Notes: generated by a model from the sequence alone, not told the origin. Positions 26,662-35,692 are shown, counted from the stretch's first letter. The stretch: DNA of 64,000 nt from Urechidicola vernalis (GCF_031846385.1 NZ_JAVRHV010000001.1:620001-684000), one strand, 5' to 3'. Numbers and translations: made by a program.

Positions 26662-27369
26662 TTACTTTACAATCTCCAATAGTTCTACTTCAAAAATAAT
26701 AGTAGAAAAAGGCTTGATTGGCCCTCCTTGAGACGCCGCGCCATACCCCAATTCTTGAGGAATAAAGAATTTATATTTAGAACCAACACTCATCAATGCA
26801 ATTCCTTCATTAAATCCTTTCACAAATCCACTTGCACTATGCACTATTGGCTCACCTCTATCTACAGAACTGTCGAATACAGATCCATCAATTAAAGTAC
26901 CATGGTAATGAACTTTTACCTGATCCGTTGCCACTGGCTTATCTCCTGTACCCTCTTTTAAAATAATATATTGGAATCCACTATCTGTAGTAACAACACC
27001 TTCTTTAGTTTTATTCTCCAACAAAAATGCTTCTCCTTCTTTCTTAATATCTCCATACTGTGCCTCAGCCTTTGCAGCAGCATCTCTTTGCTGTTTCTCC
27101 ATGAAATACTTACTAATGATATTGTTTAGATCTTTCGCATCTATTTTAATGTTAGTCGAATCTATACCATTTGCAAATCCCTGAATAAACATCTCGTCAT
27201 TTACTTCAGAGAAATTAGCCTTCATTTTTACGGCCATATCTAATCCTATCGCATAACTTACCGAATCTAATTCTGTTTCTAATGATTTGTTCGAAACACT
27301 TTGTCCGTTACATGATGAAAATACTGCCGCAACTAACATCGACATTGTCATTAACTTTACTAATCTCAT
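26662..27369 (-). CDS. FKBP-type peptidyl-prolyl isomerase lipoprotein (Mip/FkpA-like)
   Basis: 235 residues with a lipobox (FSSC-NGQ). The N-terminal helical dimerisation region (SYAIGLDMAVKMKANFSEV, MFIQGFANGID) resembles FkpA/Mip. The C-terminal FKBP domain contains VKVHYHGTLIDGSVFDSS, GFNEGIALMSVGSKYKFFIP and IIFEVELLEI. It is probably a periplasmic or outer-membrane folding helper. It is directly downstream of gldI. Confidence 0.92.
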   Translation of the reverse strand: MRLVKLMTMSMLVAAVFSSCNGQSVSNKSLETELDSVSYAIGLDMAVKMKANFSEVNDEMFIQGFANGIDSTNIKIDAKDLNNIISKYFMEKQQRDAAAKAEAQYGDIKKEGEAFLLENKTKEGVVTTDSGFQYIILKEGTGDKPVATDQVKVHYHGTLIDGSVFDSSVDRGEPIVHSASGFVKGFNEGIALMSVGSKYKFFIPQELGYGAASQGGPIKPFSTIIFEVELLEIVK

Positions 27370-27385
27370 TTCTATTTAATTTAAT

Positions 27386-27910
27386 TTAATTTATTTCTAT
27401 TATTTGTATTCTATATATCAGTGGCTCATTTATCCCAACTTCATCTTTATCTCCTAACAAACCTAAAGCATTAAATGATGGAAAAACAAAAACAACTTCT
27501 TCTCCCTTTTTCATCAACTTAATTCCAGACTGCAAACCTAACTCAACTTCTTCTTTATCAACCGAATAATTAATGTTGCCTAAATCATCAAATGAATAAA
27601 GAATTTCATTCTTTAGATTCGATATTTGACATCTATAAGTAACTTTATCCGAAGTTTTTGGAACCTTAGCATTCTCGTTTATTTGATGTACGTATCGATA
27701 CCAAAACCCTCTTGGTGACTCTAAATAATTATGACTAGAATCCTGCGCAATATAATATTTAATCGCTCTTTTTTCCAATTCATTTACCTTCTTATTTCTA
27801 GCAATAGATTCCTCAATAAAAGATTTTCCGTGATGGCTAATTGGGCGCCTCGGAATTGGCTTTGTACAAGCAACTACCATTAATAAAACGAAGAAAACAC
27901 TAATCCTCAT
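27386..27910 (-). CDS. gldI: Gliding-motility-associated FKBP-type isomerase lipoprotein GldI
   Basis: 174 residues. The lipobox LLMVVAC-TKP is followed by the GldI-type segment RRPISHHGKSFIEESI. A degenerate FKBP domain comes next (VTYRCQISNLKNEILYSFDD, GLQSGIKLMKKGEEVVFVFP). GldI is required for gliding in Flavobacterium johnsoniae, probably by helping fold type IX secretion or gliding components. The start overlaps the end of the upstream phosphoesterase gene by 11 bp. Confidence 0.88.
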   Translation of the reverse strand: MRISVFFVLLMVVACTKPIPRRPISHHGKSFIEESIARNKKVNELEKRAIKYYIAQDSSHNYLESPRGFWYRYVHQINENAKVPKTSDKVTYRCQISNLKNEILYSFDDLGNINYSVDKEEVELGLQSGIKLMKKGEEVVFVFPSFNALGLLGDKDEVGINEPLIYRIQIIEIN

Positions 27911-28934
27911 CAGATTTTCTTAAATCATTAGTATATGTTGGTAAAATTGAAAGGAAATGCGTTACTGTTGCATCTAAATTCATTTCTGAACGACCACCCG
28001 CTGCGTTATCATGCCCGCCACCGTTAAAGTGATTTCTTGCAAATTGATTCACAGAAAATGATCCTTTTGAACGGAAAGACATTTTGATAATCTTTTGCTC
28101 AACATCTTCAATAAAAATTGCTGCGAAAACAATATTCTCTAGTGACAAAGCGTAATTCACAACACCTTCGGTATCTCCTTTTTGAAAATTAAACGCATCT
28201 AATTCGGCTTGTGACAAGGTAATATAGGCAGTTCTAGATGCTTCAACCACTCTTAAATTATTTAATGACTTGCCTAATAACTGCAACCTATTAAAGGAAT
28301 TAGTGTCGTAAATATTATTATGAATTTGTGCGTTATCCGCACCCTTATCAATTAAGCTTGCAATAATTCTATGTGTGGTACTAGTTGTAGATGGAAACCT
28401 AAACGACCCAGTATCTGTCATAATACCGGTATACATGGCTGTTGCCATTTCAGCATTTATCATATTAGTAGCATCTAGCATTTCTAAGAAATGATAAATC
28501 ATCTGACTGGTAGAACAAATACTTGTGTCTGAGTAAATTAAATTTGTAATAGAAGTATCTGGCTGTTGATGATGATCTATCATGATAAACTTACTATCCA
28601 ATTTCTCTACCGTTTTCTGCATATCATCACCAATTCTATGCAAAGCGTTAAAATCTAGCAAGAAAATAATTTCAGCTTTGTTCAAAGCCTTTTTTGCTTG
28701 ATTGTTCTGTTTATCAAAAAATTTAATGTTCTCATTTCCTGGAATCCACTTTAAAAAATGAGGAAAATCATTCGGCGCAACAACAGTTGCATCATGTCCT
28801 TTTTGTTTTAAATAATTCCATAAAGCCAAAGAAGAACCAATGGCATCACCATCTGGGTTTCTATGCGGAATAATAGCAATGGACTTTGGTTGTTTTAGTA
28901 ATTCTTCTACTTCTTTTATTTGATCTTGCGTCAT
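27900..28934 (-). CDS. DHH-family phosphoesterase, NrnA-like (nanoRNase/pAp phosphatase)
   Basis: 344 residues. The DHH motifs PHRNPDGDAIGSS, FLLDFNALHR and MIDHHQQPD bind manganese, and the DHHA1 domain ends in FNGGGHDNAAGG. The likely role is degradation of 2-5-nt RNA and of 3'-phosphoadenosine 5'-phosphate. The frame is open to 28994, but the preceding 20 codons do not fit the family and the ATG at 28934 gives the usual N terminus. If pAp is a substrate, the neighbouring sulfite dehydrogenase pair would be a loose sulfur-metabolism link. That is inference. Confidence 0.88.
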   Translation of the reverse strand: MTQDQIKEVEELLKQPKSIAIIPHRNPDGDAIGSSLALWNYLKQKGHDATVVAPNDFPHFLKWIPGNENIKFFDKQNNQAKKALNKAEIIFLLDFNALHRIGDDMQKTVEKLDSKFIMIDHHQQPDTSITNLIYSDTSICSTSQMIYHFLEMLDATNMINAEMATAMYTGIMTDTGSFRFPSTTSTTHRIIASLIDKGADNAQIHNNIYDTNSFNRLQLLGKSLNNLRVVEASRTAYITLSQAELDAFNFQKGDTEGVVNYALSLENIVFAAIFIEDVEQKIIKMSFRSKGSFSVNQFARNHFNGGGHDNAAGGRSEMNLDATVTHFLSILPTYTNDLRKSDED

Positions 28935-28998
28935 AGGCTGCGAATATACAATATAAATACAATTTTTACTTCCACATTTTAAGCAGATTTGCACTTAT

Positions 28999-29415
28999 TC
29001 ATTCTTCTAATTCATACCAGTCAATTGTCGCTAAATTCGCTCTTCTACCTGTTTCTACATAAGGGTAATTAGCTACCAAATAAGAAATAATCTTATCTTC
29101 ATTTACTCCTAAATCCCATAAATTCTGGGTTTCTTGCATCCATTTTATGGTTGCCTTCCATTGGTTTTTAGACATTCTATTTTGAGTTACCAATTTAGCC
29201 GAATGACAACCGGTACAATTGGCAACTACTAATTTATAATTTGCTTCAGCCTTAAGGCCTGTTGGTAAATGAACTCCATCCTTCACTTCTTCTAATTGAG
29301 TTTGTACCATATCTATTTTCTGCTTATCATCATTTACGGGAATTGCATAAATTACTATAATCAAAATAGTCACAAACAAAAACAAACCGAAAATTTTAGA
29401 AAATAAACTTTTCAT
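28999..29415 (-). CDS. Monohaem cytochrome c, sulfite-dehydrogenase partner
   Basis: 138 residues. An N-terminal membrane anchor or signal (FSKIFGLFLFVTILIIVIYA) is followed by one haem motif, CTGCH (Cys67, Cys70, His71), with Met78 in NRMSKNQW a possible distal ligand. The ATG at 29415, 10 bp after the molybdoenzyme stop, is preferred over a TTG at 29436 that overlaps it. It should accept electrons from the molybdoenzyme in the periplasm and pass them to the respiratory chain, like SorB. Confidence 0.82.
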   Translation of the reverse strand: MKSLFSKIFGLFLFVTILIIVIYAIPVNDDKQKIDMVQTQLEEVKDGVHLPTGLKAEANYKLVVANCTGCHSAKLVTQNRMSKNQWKATIKWMQETQNLWDLGVNEDKIISYLVANYPYVETGRRANLATIDWYELEE

Positions 29416-29425
29416 TCTAAATGCT

Positions 29426-30646
29426 TTAAACTTCAACTTTTATGGCAATTCTATGACAAGCATTGTTTAAATACCCCTTCGGATTCCAACCGGGTAAGAC
29501 CATTGGTTGCGAGATACCGTTAGAATCAGTTGCTTTTGCCCATATTTCATAATAACCTGCTTTAGGGAATTTAATTTTTGAGTTAAAGTGCTGCCATGCT
29601 AGTTTGTTAATTGGCTTAGTAACAGGAACAGATTTCCAAGTTGCCCCAAAATCAATTGATATCTCTATATTTTCAACCTCCAAATCACCAGCCCAAGCAT
29701 GACCTTCTATATTCAAACTTTTCTCTTTTAATATAGCACCCGTTTTAGGATATGTTATAATAGATTTAACGGGCATTGACTCAATAATACACATATTCTC
29801 TTCAGCTACTTTTTCTCCTGGTGCAACAGACTTACATGGAACGCGATATGACATCCCACCCATTTTAGTTCCGTCGTGAACTTTATTTCTTATACTAATT
29901 CGTTGTAACCATTTACCAGAAGTTGATGCAGGCCATCCACCAACAACCATTCTTAAAGGATGCCCATGAACCAACGGAATTGACTCACCGTTCATTTCAA
30001 ATGCCAATAATATTTCATTTTCCATAGCCTTTGAGATTGGGATTCCTCTAGAAATAGGTTCTTTATTGGGGTCTCTACTTAAATGCACATCAGCAGAATG
30101 ATAACCAATATAAACGGCATCATTCTTAACCCCGGCATCTAACAAAACATCTTTTAACCGCACCCCCGTCCAGTTGGCGCAATGTACAGCTCCAATTGTC
30201 CATTGATTTCCTTTTGCAGGTGGATTGAATTCACTTCTACCATTTCCTCCACATTCCAATGTAAGTTGATAAGTATACGTTTTAAATTTGGTTTTTAAAT
30301 CTTGTAAAGTATAGGTTTTCATATTCTCTACGGATTCTCCATCAATAGTTAAACTCCATTTCGATTCATTAATAATCTCAGGAACCAAACCATTATTTCT
30401 CACAAACATATATTTATTAGGAGTAACCTTATCTCTTAATAAATGAGCTTGTGCTTCCATATTCCAAGGTTTATCGTTTAAAACAACCATATCCTGGTCT
30501 TTTTGAAACAATTTAAAAGGATCTGAATCTTGTAATGCTAAAGGGGTATAACCGCTTAGCAAATTCCTTCCAAATACAACCTCTCCTCCAATAAGACTTG
30601 ATAAAGATGCTAATACTCCCGACTTAATAAATTTTCTTCTTTCCAA
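29426..30646 (-). CDS. Sulfite oxidase-like molybdopterin enzyme (SorA-type)
   Basis: 406 residues. A Tat-like leader (MERRKFIKSGVLASLSSLIG) precedes the sulfite-oxidase molybdopterin domain. The Mo-ligand cysteine is Cys132 in LECGGNGRSEF, and LVHGHPLRMVVGGWPASTSG and the C-terminal Mo-co dimerisation domain (WKSVPVTKPINKLAWQHF, then EIWAKATDSNG) follow. It probably oxidises sulfite to sulfate in the periplasm with the downstream cytochrome. Other oxyanion or sulfoxide substrates are possible in this superfamily. Confidence 0.87.
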   Translation of the reverse strand: MERRKFIKSGVLASLSSLIGGEVVFGRNLLSGYTPLALQDSDPFKLFQKDQDMVVLNDKPWNMEAQAHLLRDKVTPNKYMFVRNNGLVPEIINESKWSLTIDGESVENMKTYTLQDLKTKFKTYTYQLTLECGGNGRSEFNPPAKGNQWTIGAVHCANWTGVRLKDVLLDAGVKNDAVYIGYHSADVHLSRDPNKEPISRGIPISKAMENEILLAFEMNGESIPLVHGHPLRMVVGGWPASTSGKWLQRISIRNKVHDGTKMGGMSYRVPCKSVAPGEKVAEENMCIIESMPVKSIITYPKTGAILKEKSLNIEGHAWAGDLEVENIEISIDFGATWKSVPVTKPINKLAWQHFNSKIKFPKAGYYEIWAKATDSNGISQPMVLPGWNPKGYLNNACHRIAIKVEV

Positions 30647-30722
30647 AATAATTCATTCTTATGCATTCAAATATAGAACAAATAGAGACAATGAAAATAG
30701 GTCAACAGCAAAATCATTTCGA

Positions 30723-30730
30723 TATATTTG
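30723..30730 (+). promoter_or_regulatory. -7 box of the PhoD-like gene
   Basis: TATATTTG matches TAnnTTTG, 21 bp before the ATG at 30752. Confidence 0.45.
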
Positions 30731-30751
30731 CGATTCAAATAATCTGAACTT

Positions 30752-31795
30752 ATGAAATCTTTTAAAATTTTATTTCTTACCCTATTAATTGGCGTTGCCT
30801 GCAAAAATAAAGGGCAAAAATCTATTAATACGAATGTAGAAGAAGCCTTTAAATCCGACTTCACTATTGCATTTGGCTCTTGCAACAATCAGAACGAGGA
30901 GAATTATTTTTGGAAAGAAATTTTAAAAAGCAATCCGCATGTTTGGTTATGGGGAGGTGATATCATCTATTCCGACACCTATGAAATGGCTATTTTAAAA
31001 GAAAATTACGCTATTCAAAAAGAAGATAAAATCTATGCAGATTTTATTTCGAAAGTTGAAGTAATGGGCACTTGGGATGATCATGATTATGGAATAAATG
31101 ATGGAGGAACTGAATATCCTAAAAAGGCCGAATCGCAACAATTATTTCTAGATTTTTTAGATACCCCTGAAAATAGTCCAAGAAGGCAGCGTCCTGGAGT
31201 TTATCACTCCAAAACCTTTGTCGTAGGAAAAAATGCCGTTAAAGTATTTATTCTAGATACTCGGTATTTTAGAACTTCTCTTACCAATAACGACGACGGC
31301 ACCTATAAAAGATATAAACCAAATACCTATGGAGAAGGAACTATTTTGGGAGCAGCTCAATGGGAATGGTTAGAAAAAGAATTGAAAAACTCAAACGCGA
31401 ATTTTAATGTAATTTTGAGCAGTATTCAAGTATTATCTGGAGAACATGGCTGGGAAACTTGGGGTAATATGCCACATGAAGTTGACAAGCTAACCGATCT
31501 ACTAAAATCTTCTAAAGCAAAAAACACAATTTTACTATCAGGAGATAGACATATTTCTGATTTTTCTAAAAAATCGATAGAAGGACTTTCATACCCTTTA
31601 ATAGACTTTACCTCTAGCGGACTTACACATTCAGCAACAAACAATTTAGGAGAAGACAACAAATATCGCGTGGAAAAATTGGTAAATCAGCAAAGTTTTG
31701 GAATCCTGAAATTTAATTTTGAATCGAATACTGTTCTTATGGAAATGAGAGGAAATAAAAACGAGTTGCAACAATCTATTAAAGAGCAGTACTAG
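30752..31795 (+). CDS. PhoD-like alkaline phosphatase/phosphodiesterase lipoprotein
   Basis: 347 residues with a lipobox (LLIGVAC-KNK). The PhoD-type metallophosphatase features are FGSCNNQNEENYFW, LWGGDIIYSDT, GTWDDHDYGINDGG and LLSGDRHISDFS, in the order expected for the metal site. It is probably periplasmic and releases phosphate from phosphodiesters or monoesters. It is shorter than B. subtilis PhoD because the N-terminal Ig-like domain is missing. It is monocistronic and divergent from the sulfite dehydrogenase gene. Confidence 0.87.
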   Translation: MKSFKILFLTLLIGVACKNKGQKSINTNVEEAFKSDFTIAFGSCNNQNEENYFWKEILKSNPHVWLWGGDIIYSDTYEMAILKENYAIQKEDKIYADFISKVEVMGTWDDHDYGINDGGTEYPKKAESQQLFLDFLDTPENSPRRQRPGVYHSKTFVVGKNAVKVFILDTRYFRTSLTNNDDGTYKRYKPNTYGEGTILGAAQWEWLEKELKNSNANFNVILSSIQVLSGEHGWETWGNMPHEVDKLTDLLKSSKAKNTILLSGDRHISDFSKKSIEGLSYPLIDFTSSGLTHSATNNLGEDNKYRVEKLVNQQSFGILKFNFESNTVLMEMRGNKNELQQSIKEQY

Positions 31796-31864
31796 GATTC
31801 TCCATATTTTGCATTTTTAACAAAATCCTATATAAACTTGTTATACATTTTAAACAAAAAGCAA

Positions 31865-31872
31865 TACATTTG
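31865..31872 (+). promoter_or_regulatory. -7 promoter box of ndk
   Basis: TACATTTG is a perfect TAnnTTTG match, 23 bp before the ndk ATG. Confidence 0.6.
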
Positions 31873-31895
31873 CACCCGATTTAAATTTATATTAA

Positions 31896-32315
31896 ATGGC
31901 AACAAATAGAACATTTACAATGCTTAAGCCTGATTCTTTAGAAAAAGGAAACACAGGAGCAATATTAGAAAAAATTAACGCTGCAGGATTTAGAATTGTA
32001 GCGATGAAAATGACACAGATGTCTACAAAAGATGCTGAGACATTTTACGCAGTTCACAACGAACGTCCATTCTTTAGAGAATTGGTTGAGTATATGACTC
32101 GTGGACCAATTGTAGCTGCAATTTTAGAAAAAGATAACGCTGTCGAAGACTTTAGAACGTTAATCGGTGCAACGAACCCAGCAGACGCTGCAGAAGGTAC
32201 AATTAGAAAATTGTATGCTGCATCCATGGGCGAAAATGCTGTTCATGGATCTGATAGTGATGAGAATGCAGAAATCGAAGGAAACTTCCATTTTTCTGGA
32301 CGAGAGCAATTCTAA
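31896..32315 (+). CDS. ndk: Nucleoside-diphosphate kinase
   Basis: 139 residues, the normal length. MLKPDSLEKGNTGAI, the kinase loop HNERPFFRELVEYMTRGPIV and the phosphohistidine His117 in ENAVHGSDS are all present. It balances NTP and dNTP pools in the cytoplasm. It is a single gene with its own promoter and hairpin terminator. Confidence 0.98.
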   Translation: MATNRTFTMLKPDSLEKGNTGAILEKINAAGFRIVAMKMTQMSTKDAETFYAVHNERPFFRELVEYMTRGPIVAAILEKDNAVEDFRTLIGATNPADAAEGTIRKLYAASMGENAVHGSDSDENAEIEGNFHFSGREQF

Positions 32316-32336
32316 ATTACTCATTCATAATTTATT

Positions 32337-32374
32337 AAAAATCGGTTAACAAAAGTTGACCGATTTTCTTGTTT
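32337..32374 (+). terminator. ndk terminator
   Basis: A 13-bp stem (AAAATCGGTTAAC with GTTGACCGATTTT, one G-T pair) around an AAAA loop is followed by CTTGTTTT. Confidence 0.82.
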
Positions 32375-32438
32375 TAAACCCCCTGATTTATAAACTTGCA
32401 GCGACTATTATAATAAAGTTTTCAAACACAAACCCCAA

Positions 32439-32819
32439 ATGAGTTTTGAACTAAAATTTTTAAAAAATAGAGTTATTGCCAATTTTGAAGGTGAATTAAA
32501 AGCGTATGAAATTAAGGATGCTTTTATAGACATTGTAGAAAATGTAAGCATTAAAAAACTCGACTTATTAATCTTTGATTTTACAGAAATCATTTCTTAC
32601 ACTCCTCCCAAGGATTATCTCGAAACACTGAGACTTATTACACTATTCTCTTCTACATGGAATCCTCAAATTAAAGTAGCCATTATTGCCCTCGAAACAA
32701 ATATAAAAATGGTAATGAATGAAGTTATTAAGCGTCAAGAAGAATTTACGTGGGAATTTAAATTGTTTGACAAATTAGAATCAGGAACAAGATGGTGTGA
32801 GCAAAACGTTGCTAAATAA
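32439..32819 (+). CDS. Small STAS/SpoIIAA-like hypothetical protein, 126 aa
   Basis: A soluble alpha/beta protein: FELKFLKNRVIANFEGELKA, then a helix, then KLDLLIFDFTEIISY and QIKVAIIALE. This strand-helix order is like the SpoIIAA-like (DUF3478/STAS) fold seen in many Flavobacteriia single-domain proteins. No phosphorylatable Ser is obvious at the usual place. It ends 5 bp from the convergent DUF721 gene. Confidence 0.6.
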   Translation: MSFELKFLKNRVIANFEGELKAYEIKDAFIDIVENVSIKKLDLLIFDFTEIISYTPPKDYLETLRLITLFSSTWNPQIKVAIIALETNIKMVMNEVIKRQEEFTWEFKLFDKLESGTRWCEQNVAK

Positions 32820-32824
32820 ATGAT

Positions 32825-33121
32825 TTAAACAAGCATTAGTTTTGTAATCAACTCTTCTCCTAGTTCATCATTCAACATTTTTATTATCTTTTCCTTGCCG
32901 TAACTTAATTCTTCTCGTAGAACTGAAGATTTTAATTTAACTATTAAAGTTTTGTTTTGCAATTGCACACTTTCGGTATAACTAACTACCCCATTACCCA
33001 TTAGGTTTGCCCAAATATCCTTTACATTCATCTGGTTCATTCCTTTGGTTAAATTATTCTCCTTAATTACAACCTTCATTAAATCTTCTATACTCGAATA
33101 ATTATTTTCTCTTTTTGCCAT
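32825..33121 (-). CDS. DUF721 (DciA-like) protein
   Basis: 98 residues with the DUF721 pattern: an N-terminal helix (SIEDLMKVVIKE), the VKDIWANLMGNGVVSYTESV core, and LIVKLKSSVLREELSYGKEK. Proteins of this family include DciA, which loads the replicative helicase in many bacteria without DnaC. The ATG overlaps the recF stop (TAATG), so a link with replication and repair is plausible. Confidence 0.88.
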   Translation of the reverse strand: MAKRENNYSSIEDLMKVVIKENNLTKGMNQMNVKDIWANLMGNGVVSYTESVQLQNKTLIVKLKSSVLREELSYGKEKIIKMLNDELGEELITKLMLV

Positions 33122-34200
33122 TACAGTGTAAATATTTGGTAAGGTTGATTGGTTCTCTTTACAACTTCCTCAGTTCTTTCTTCGTGCGTATCACTAATAA
33201 ATAATTGCCCAAAATTATCTTCATTTACCAAAGCTACAATTTGTGCGACTCTTGTATCATCTAATTTATCAAAAATATCATCTAGCAATAAAATAGGCTT
33301 TTTATTAGACTGCCTTCTAATAAATTCAAATTGAGCCAATTTTAATGCCACTAAAAATGATTTCTGTTGCCCTTGACTTCCAAATTTTTTAATTGGAAAT
33401 TCGTCAATTTCAAAAGCCAAATCATCTTTATGAATACCAACTGTTGTGTATTGTAACATTCTATCTTTGTCTAAGGACTGCACTAACAACTCAGTAAGTT
33501 TAGCAGCATCCAATTGTGTTTTGTACACCAATTTAACCGACTCTTTTTCGTTCGAAATCATTTTATACCGCTCCTCAAATATGGGCGTAAACACCTCTAA
33601 AAAAGATGTTCTTTTTTGATGAATAATGGTTCCGTATTGCTCTAATTGCTCGTTGTAAACATTTAAATTCAAAGCATCAAACGTTCGATTTGCAGCAAAG
33701 TATTTTAATAATGCGTTACGTTGCTGTAATACCTTATTATAATTAATAAGCGTTTTTAAATAAAGTTTGTCGGATTGAGAAATGACACTGTCTATAAATT
33801 TTCTCCTCACATCACTCCCTTCTACAATCAAATCACGATCGGCTGGTGAAATAATAACCAAGGGCAAATGCCCGATATGCTCAGAAAACTTTTCGTATTC
33901 CTTATCATTCCGCTTAATAACTTTCTTAGACCCACGTTTTAAACTACATACAAAAGTTTCAATTCTTTCGTTAATATCATACTCTCCTTCAACCATAAAA
34001 AACTCCTGTCCGTGCTTAATATTCTGACTTGCAATAGGGTTGAAATAACTTTTACCAAAAGACAAATAATAAATAGCATCTAAAACATTCGTTTTTCCAA
34101 CGCCATTATTTCCGACAAAACAGTTTATTTTTTCCTGAAAATCAAATGTTTGAGAATCAAAATTTTTAAAATTTAGAAGGGATAGTTTCTTAAGATGCAT
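33121..34200 (-). CDS. recF: DNA replication and repair protein RecF
   Basis: 359 residues, the family length. Walker A is CFVGNNGVGKTNVLDAIYYL, the signature GSQGQQKSFLVALKLA and Walker B KPILLLDDIFDKLDD. It is an SMC-like ATPase that loads RecA at gaps through RecOR. It forms a two-gene operon with the DUF721 gene and is divergent from the TPR gene. Confidence 0.97.
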   Translation of the reverse strand: MHLKKLSLLNFKNFDSQTFDFQEKINCFVGNNGVGKTNVLDAIYYLSFGKSYFNPIASQNIKHGQEFFMVEGEYDINERIETFVCSLKRGSKKVIKRNDKEYEKFSEHIGHLPLVIISPADRDLIVEGSDVRRKFIDSVISQSDKLYLKTLINYNKVLQQRNALLKYFAANRTFDALNLNVYNEQLEQYGTIIHQKRTSFLEVFTPIFEERYKMISNEKESVKLVYKTQLDAAKLTELLVQSLDKDRMLQYTTVGIHKDDLAFEIDEFPIKKFGSQGQQKSFLVALKLAQFEFIRRQSNKKPILLLDDIFDKLDDTRVAQIVALVNEDNFGQLFISDTHEERTEEVVKRTNQPYQIFTL

Positions 34201-34283
34201 GCTAGCTTTTCACTTGAAAATGAATAATTAAAAATATTGAAAAATTCCCAAAATTTGGTTTTTTACTTTCCAATTAAAAACCT

Positions 34284-34291
34284 TACTTTTG
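34284..34291 (+). promoter_or_regulatory. -7 promoter box of the TPR-ribH transcript
   Basis: TACTTTTG matches TAnnTTTG, 22 bp before the ATG at 34314. Confidence 0.5.
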
Positions 34292-34313
34292 CGCCTACAA
34301 ATTTAAGAAGATA

Positions 34314-35084
34314 ATGGCAACTTATAAAAAAAGAGGAAATAAAGTTAAAGGAAATAATAACGAAGTTAAATCGGCAGTAGAGCAAAATAGCACAACTGCT
34401 GAAGTATTTAACACATTGGATGAAACAGCATCAAGATCTGAGGCATGGGTTATTAAAAACCAACAAAACATTTTTATTGTCCTTGGTTTAATTGTAATCG
34501 GTATTTTAGGTTATTTAGGGTATTTAAAATTTGTTAATGAGCCAAATGAAAAAATGGCTGCAGATGAATTGGCTTTCCCTAAACAATATTTCGATAAAGC
34601 AATTATTAGTACTGTTTCTGCAGACTCTTTATTTGTGATGAGTTTAGAAGGTGGAGAAGGAAAATATGGATTTGTTGATATCGCAGATGAGTTCTCTGGA
34701 ACTAAATCTGGAAACTTAGCAAATTATTATGCTGGTATTTCTTACTTAAAATTAAAACAATACGAAGAAGGAATTGACTATTTAGAGAAATTCAATTCTG
34801 AGGATGAATTGTTAGGCCCCGTTGCAAAAGGAGCGATTGGTGATGCATTTGCAGATTTAAATCAATTAGAAGATGCTTTGAACTATTATGAGCAAGCAGC
34901 CAATTTAAGAACCAATGATTTTTCTACTCCTTTATTCTTGTTTAAAGCTGGGAATATGGCATTAGAATTAGATAAAGCATCAAAAGCAGTTAGTCATTTC
35001 GAAAGAATCAAAAAAGATTTCCCTAACTCCGAAGAGGCAAAAAACATCGATATTTATATCAGTAAAGCAACATATTCGAAATAA
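34314..35084 (+). CDS. Membrane-anchored tetratricopeptide protein (YfgM-like)
   Basis: 256 residues. A cytoplasmic basic N terminus is followed by one membrane segment at about 55-75 (IFIVLGLIVIGILGYLGYLK). The soluble part has TPR helices, for example NLANYYAGISYLKLKQYEEG, GDAFADLNQLEDALNYYEQA and AGNMALELDKASKAVSHFER. The topology and size resemble YfgM, an ancillary SecYEG-associated chaperone. The exact role is not shown. ribH starts 12 bp downstream. Confidence 0.8.
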   Translation: MATYKKRGNKVKGNNNEVKSAVEQNSTTAEVFNTLDETASRSEAWVIKNQQNIFIVLGLIVIGILGYLGYLKFVNEPNEKMAADELAFPKQYFDKAIISTVSADSLFVMSLEGGEGKYGFVDIADEFSGTKSGNLANYYAGISYLKLKQYEEGIDYLEKFNSEDELLGPVAKGAIGDAFADLNQLEDALNYYEQAANLRTNDFSTPLFLFKAGNMALELDKASKAVSHFERIKKDFPNSEEAKNIDIYISKATYSK

Positions 35085-35096
35085 TTAAAAACGATT

Positions 35097-35567
35097 ATGG
35101 CAACGACGAATTTATCTACATACGATAAATCAACAATCCCAAACGCGAAGGACCTTCGGTTTGGGATTGTTGTTTCAGAATGGAATGAAAACATTACTGA
35201 AGGCTTATTTAATGGTGCAAAAGAAACGCTTTTAGAAAACAACGTATCAAAAGATAACATTGTAAGAATGGATGTGCCTGGGAGTTTCGAATTGATTTTT
35301 GGGTGTAAAAAAATGCTCCAAACTGAAAAGGTAGATGCTGTTATTGCTATTGGTTGTGTAATTCAAGGAGAGACAAAGCACTTCGATTTCGTTTGTGAAG
35401 GCGTTACACAAGGCATCAAAGATTTGAACTTACAGTTTGATATTCCGACTATATTCTGTGTTTTAACGGACAATACCATGCAACAATCTATTGATAGATC
35501 AGGTGGTAAACTTGGAAATAAGGGGACTGAGGCTGCAGTTACTGCAATAAAAATGGCCGTTCTTTAA
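35097..35567 (+). CDS. ribH: 6,7-dimethyl-8-ribityllumazine synthase
   Basis: 156 residues, the normal size. The N-terminal FGIVVSEWNENITEGLFNGA, the VPGSFEL substrate loop, GCVIQGETKHFDFV with the catalytic His, and FCVLTDNTMQQSIDRSG are all seen. It makes the penultimate riboflavin intermediate. The riboflavin genes are split in this window: ribB is 20 kb away, and ribA, ribD and ribE are not seen. Confidence 0.97.
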   Translation: MATTNLSTYDKSTIPNAKDLRFGIVVSEWNENITEGLFNGAKETLLENNVSKDNIVRMDVPGSFELIFGCKKMLQTEKVDAVIAIGCVIQGETKHFDFVCEGVTQGIKDLNLQFDIPTIFCVLTDNTMQQSIDRSGGKLGNKGTEAAVTAIKMAVL

Positions 35568-35633
35568 ATAGAACAGAACCATTTTACACATTTATATTGG
35601 GTCATAAATCTCTCTTAAAATTGATGGTAAAAC

Positions 35634-35664
35634 TTGACCACCATTGATTATTTATGTAGTTTTG
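35634..35664 (+). promoter_or_regulatory. Promoter upstream of the 35693 gene and mutL
   Basis: TTG (35634-35636), 20 bp, then TAGTTTTG (35657-35664): both elements of the Bacteroidota consensus at proper spacing, 28 bp before the ATG. Confidence 0.6.
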
Positions 35665-35692
35665 AAACAACCTAATTAAATTCATTTAAAAC

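Noticed and set aside
31793..31828. TAGGATT...AATCCTA pairing after the PhoD-like gene as a terminator
   Set aside because: The loop is over 20 nt and no T run follows, so the pairing is probably chance.
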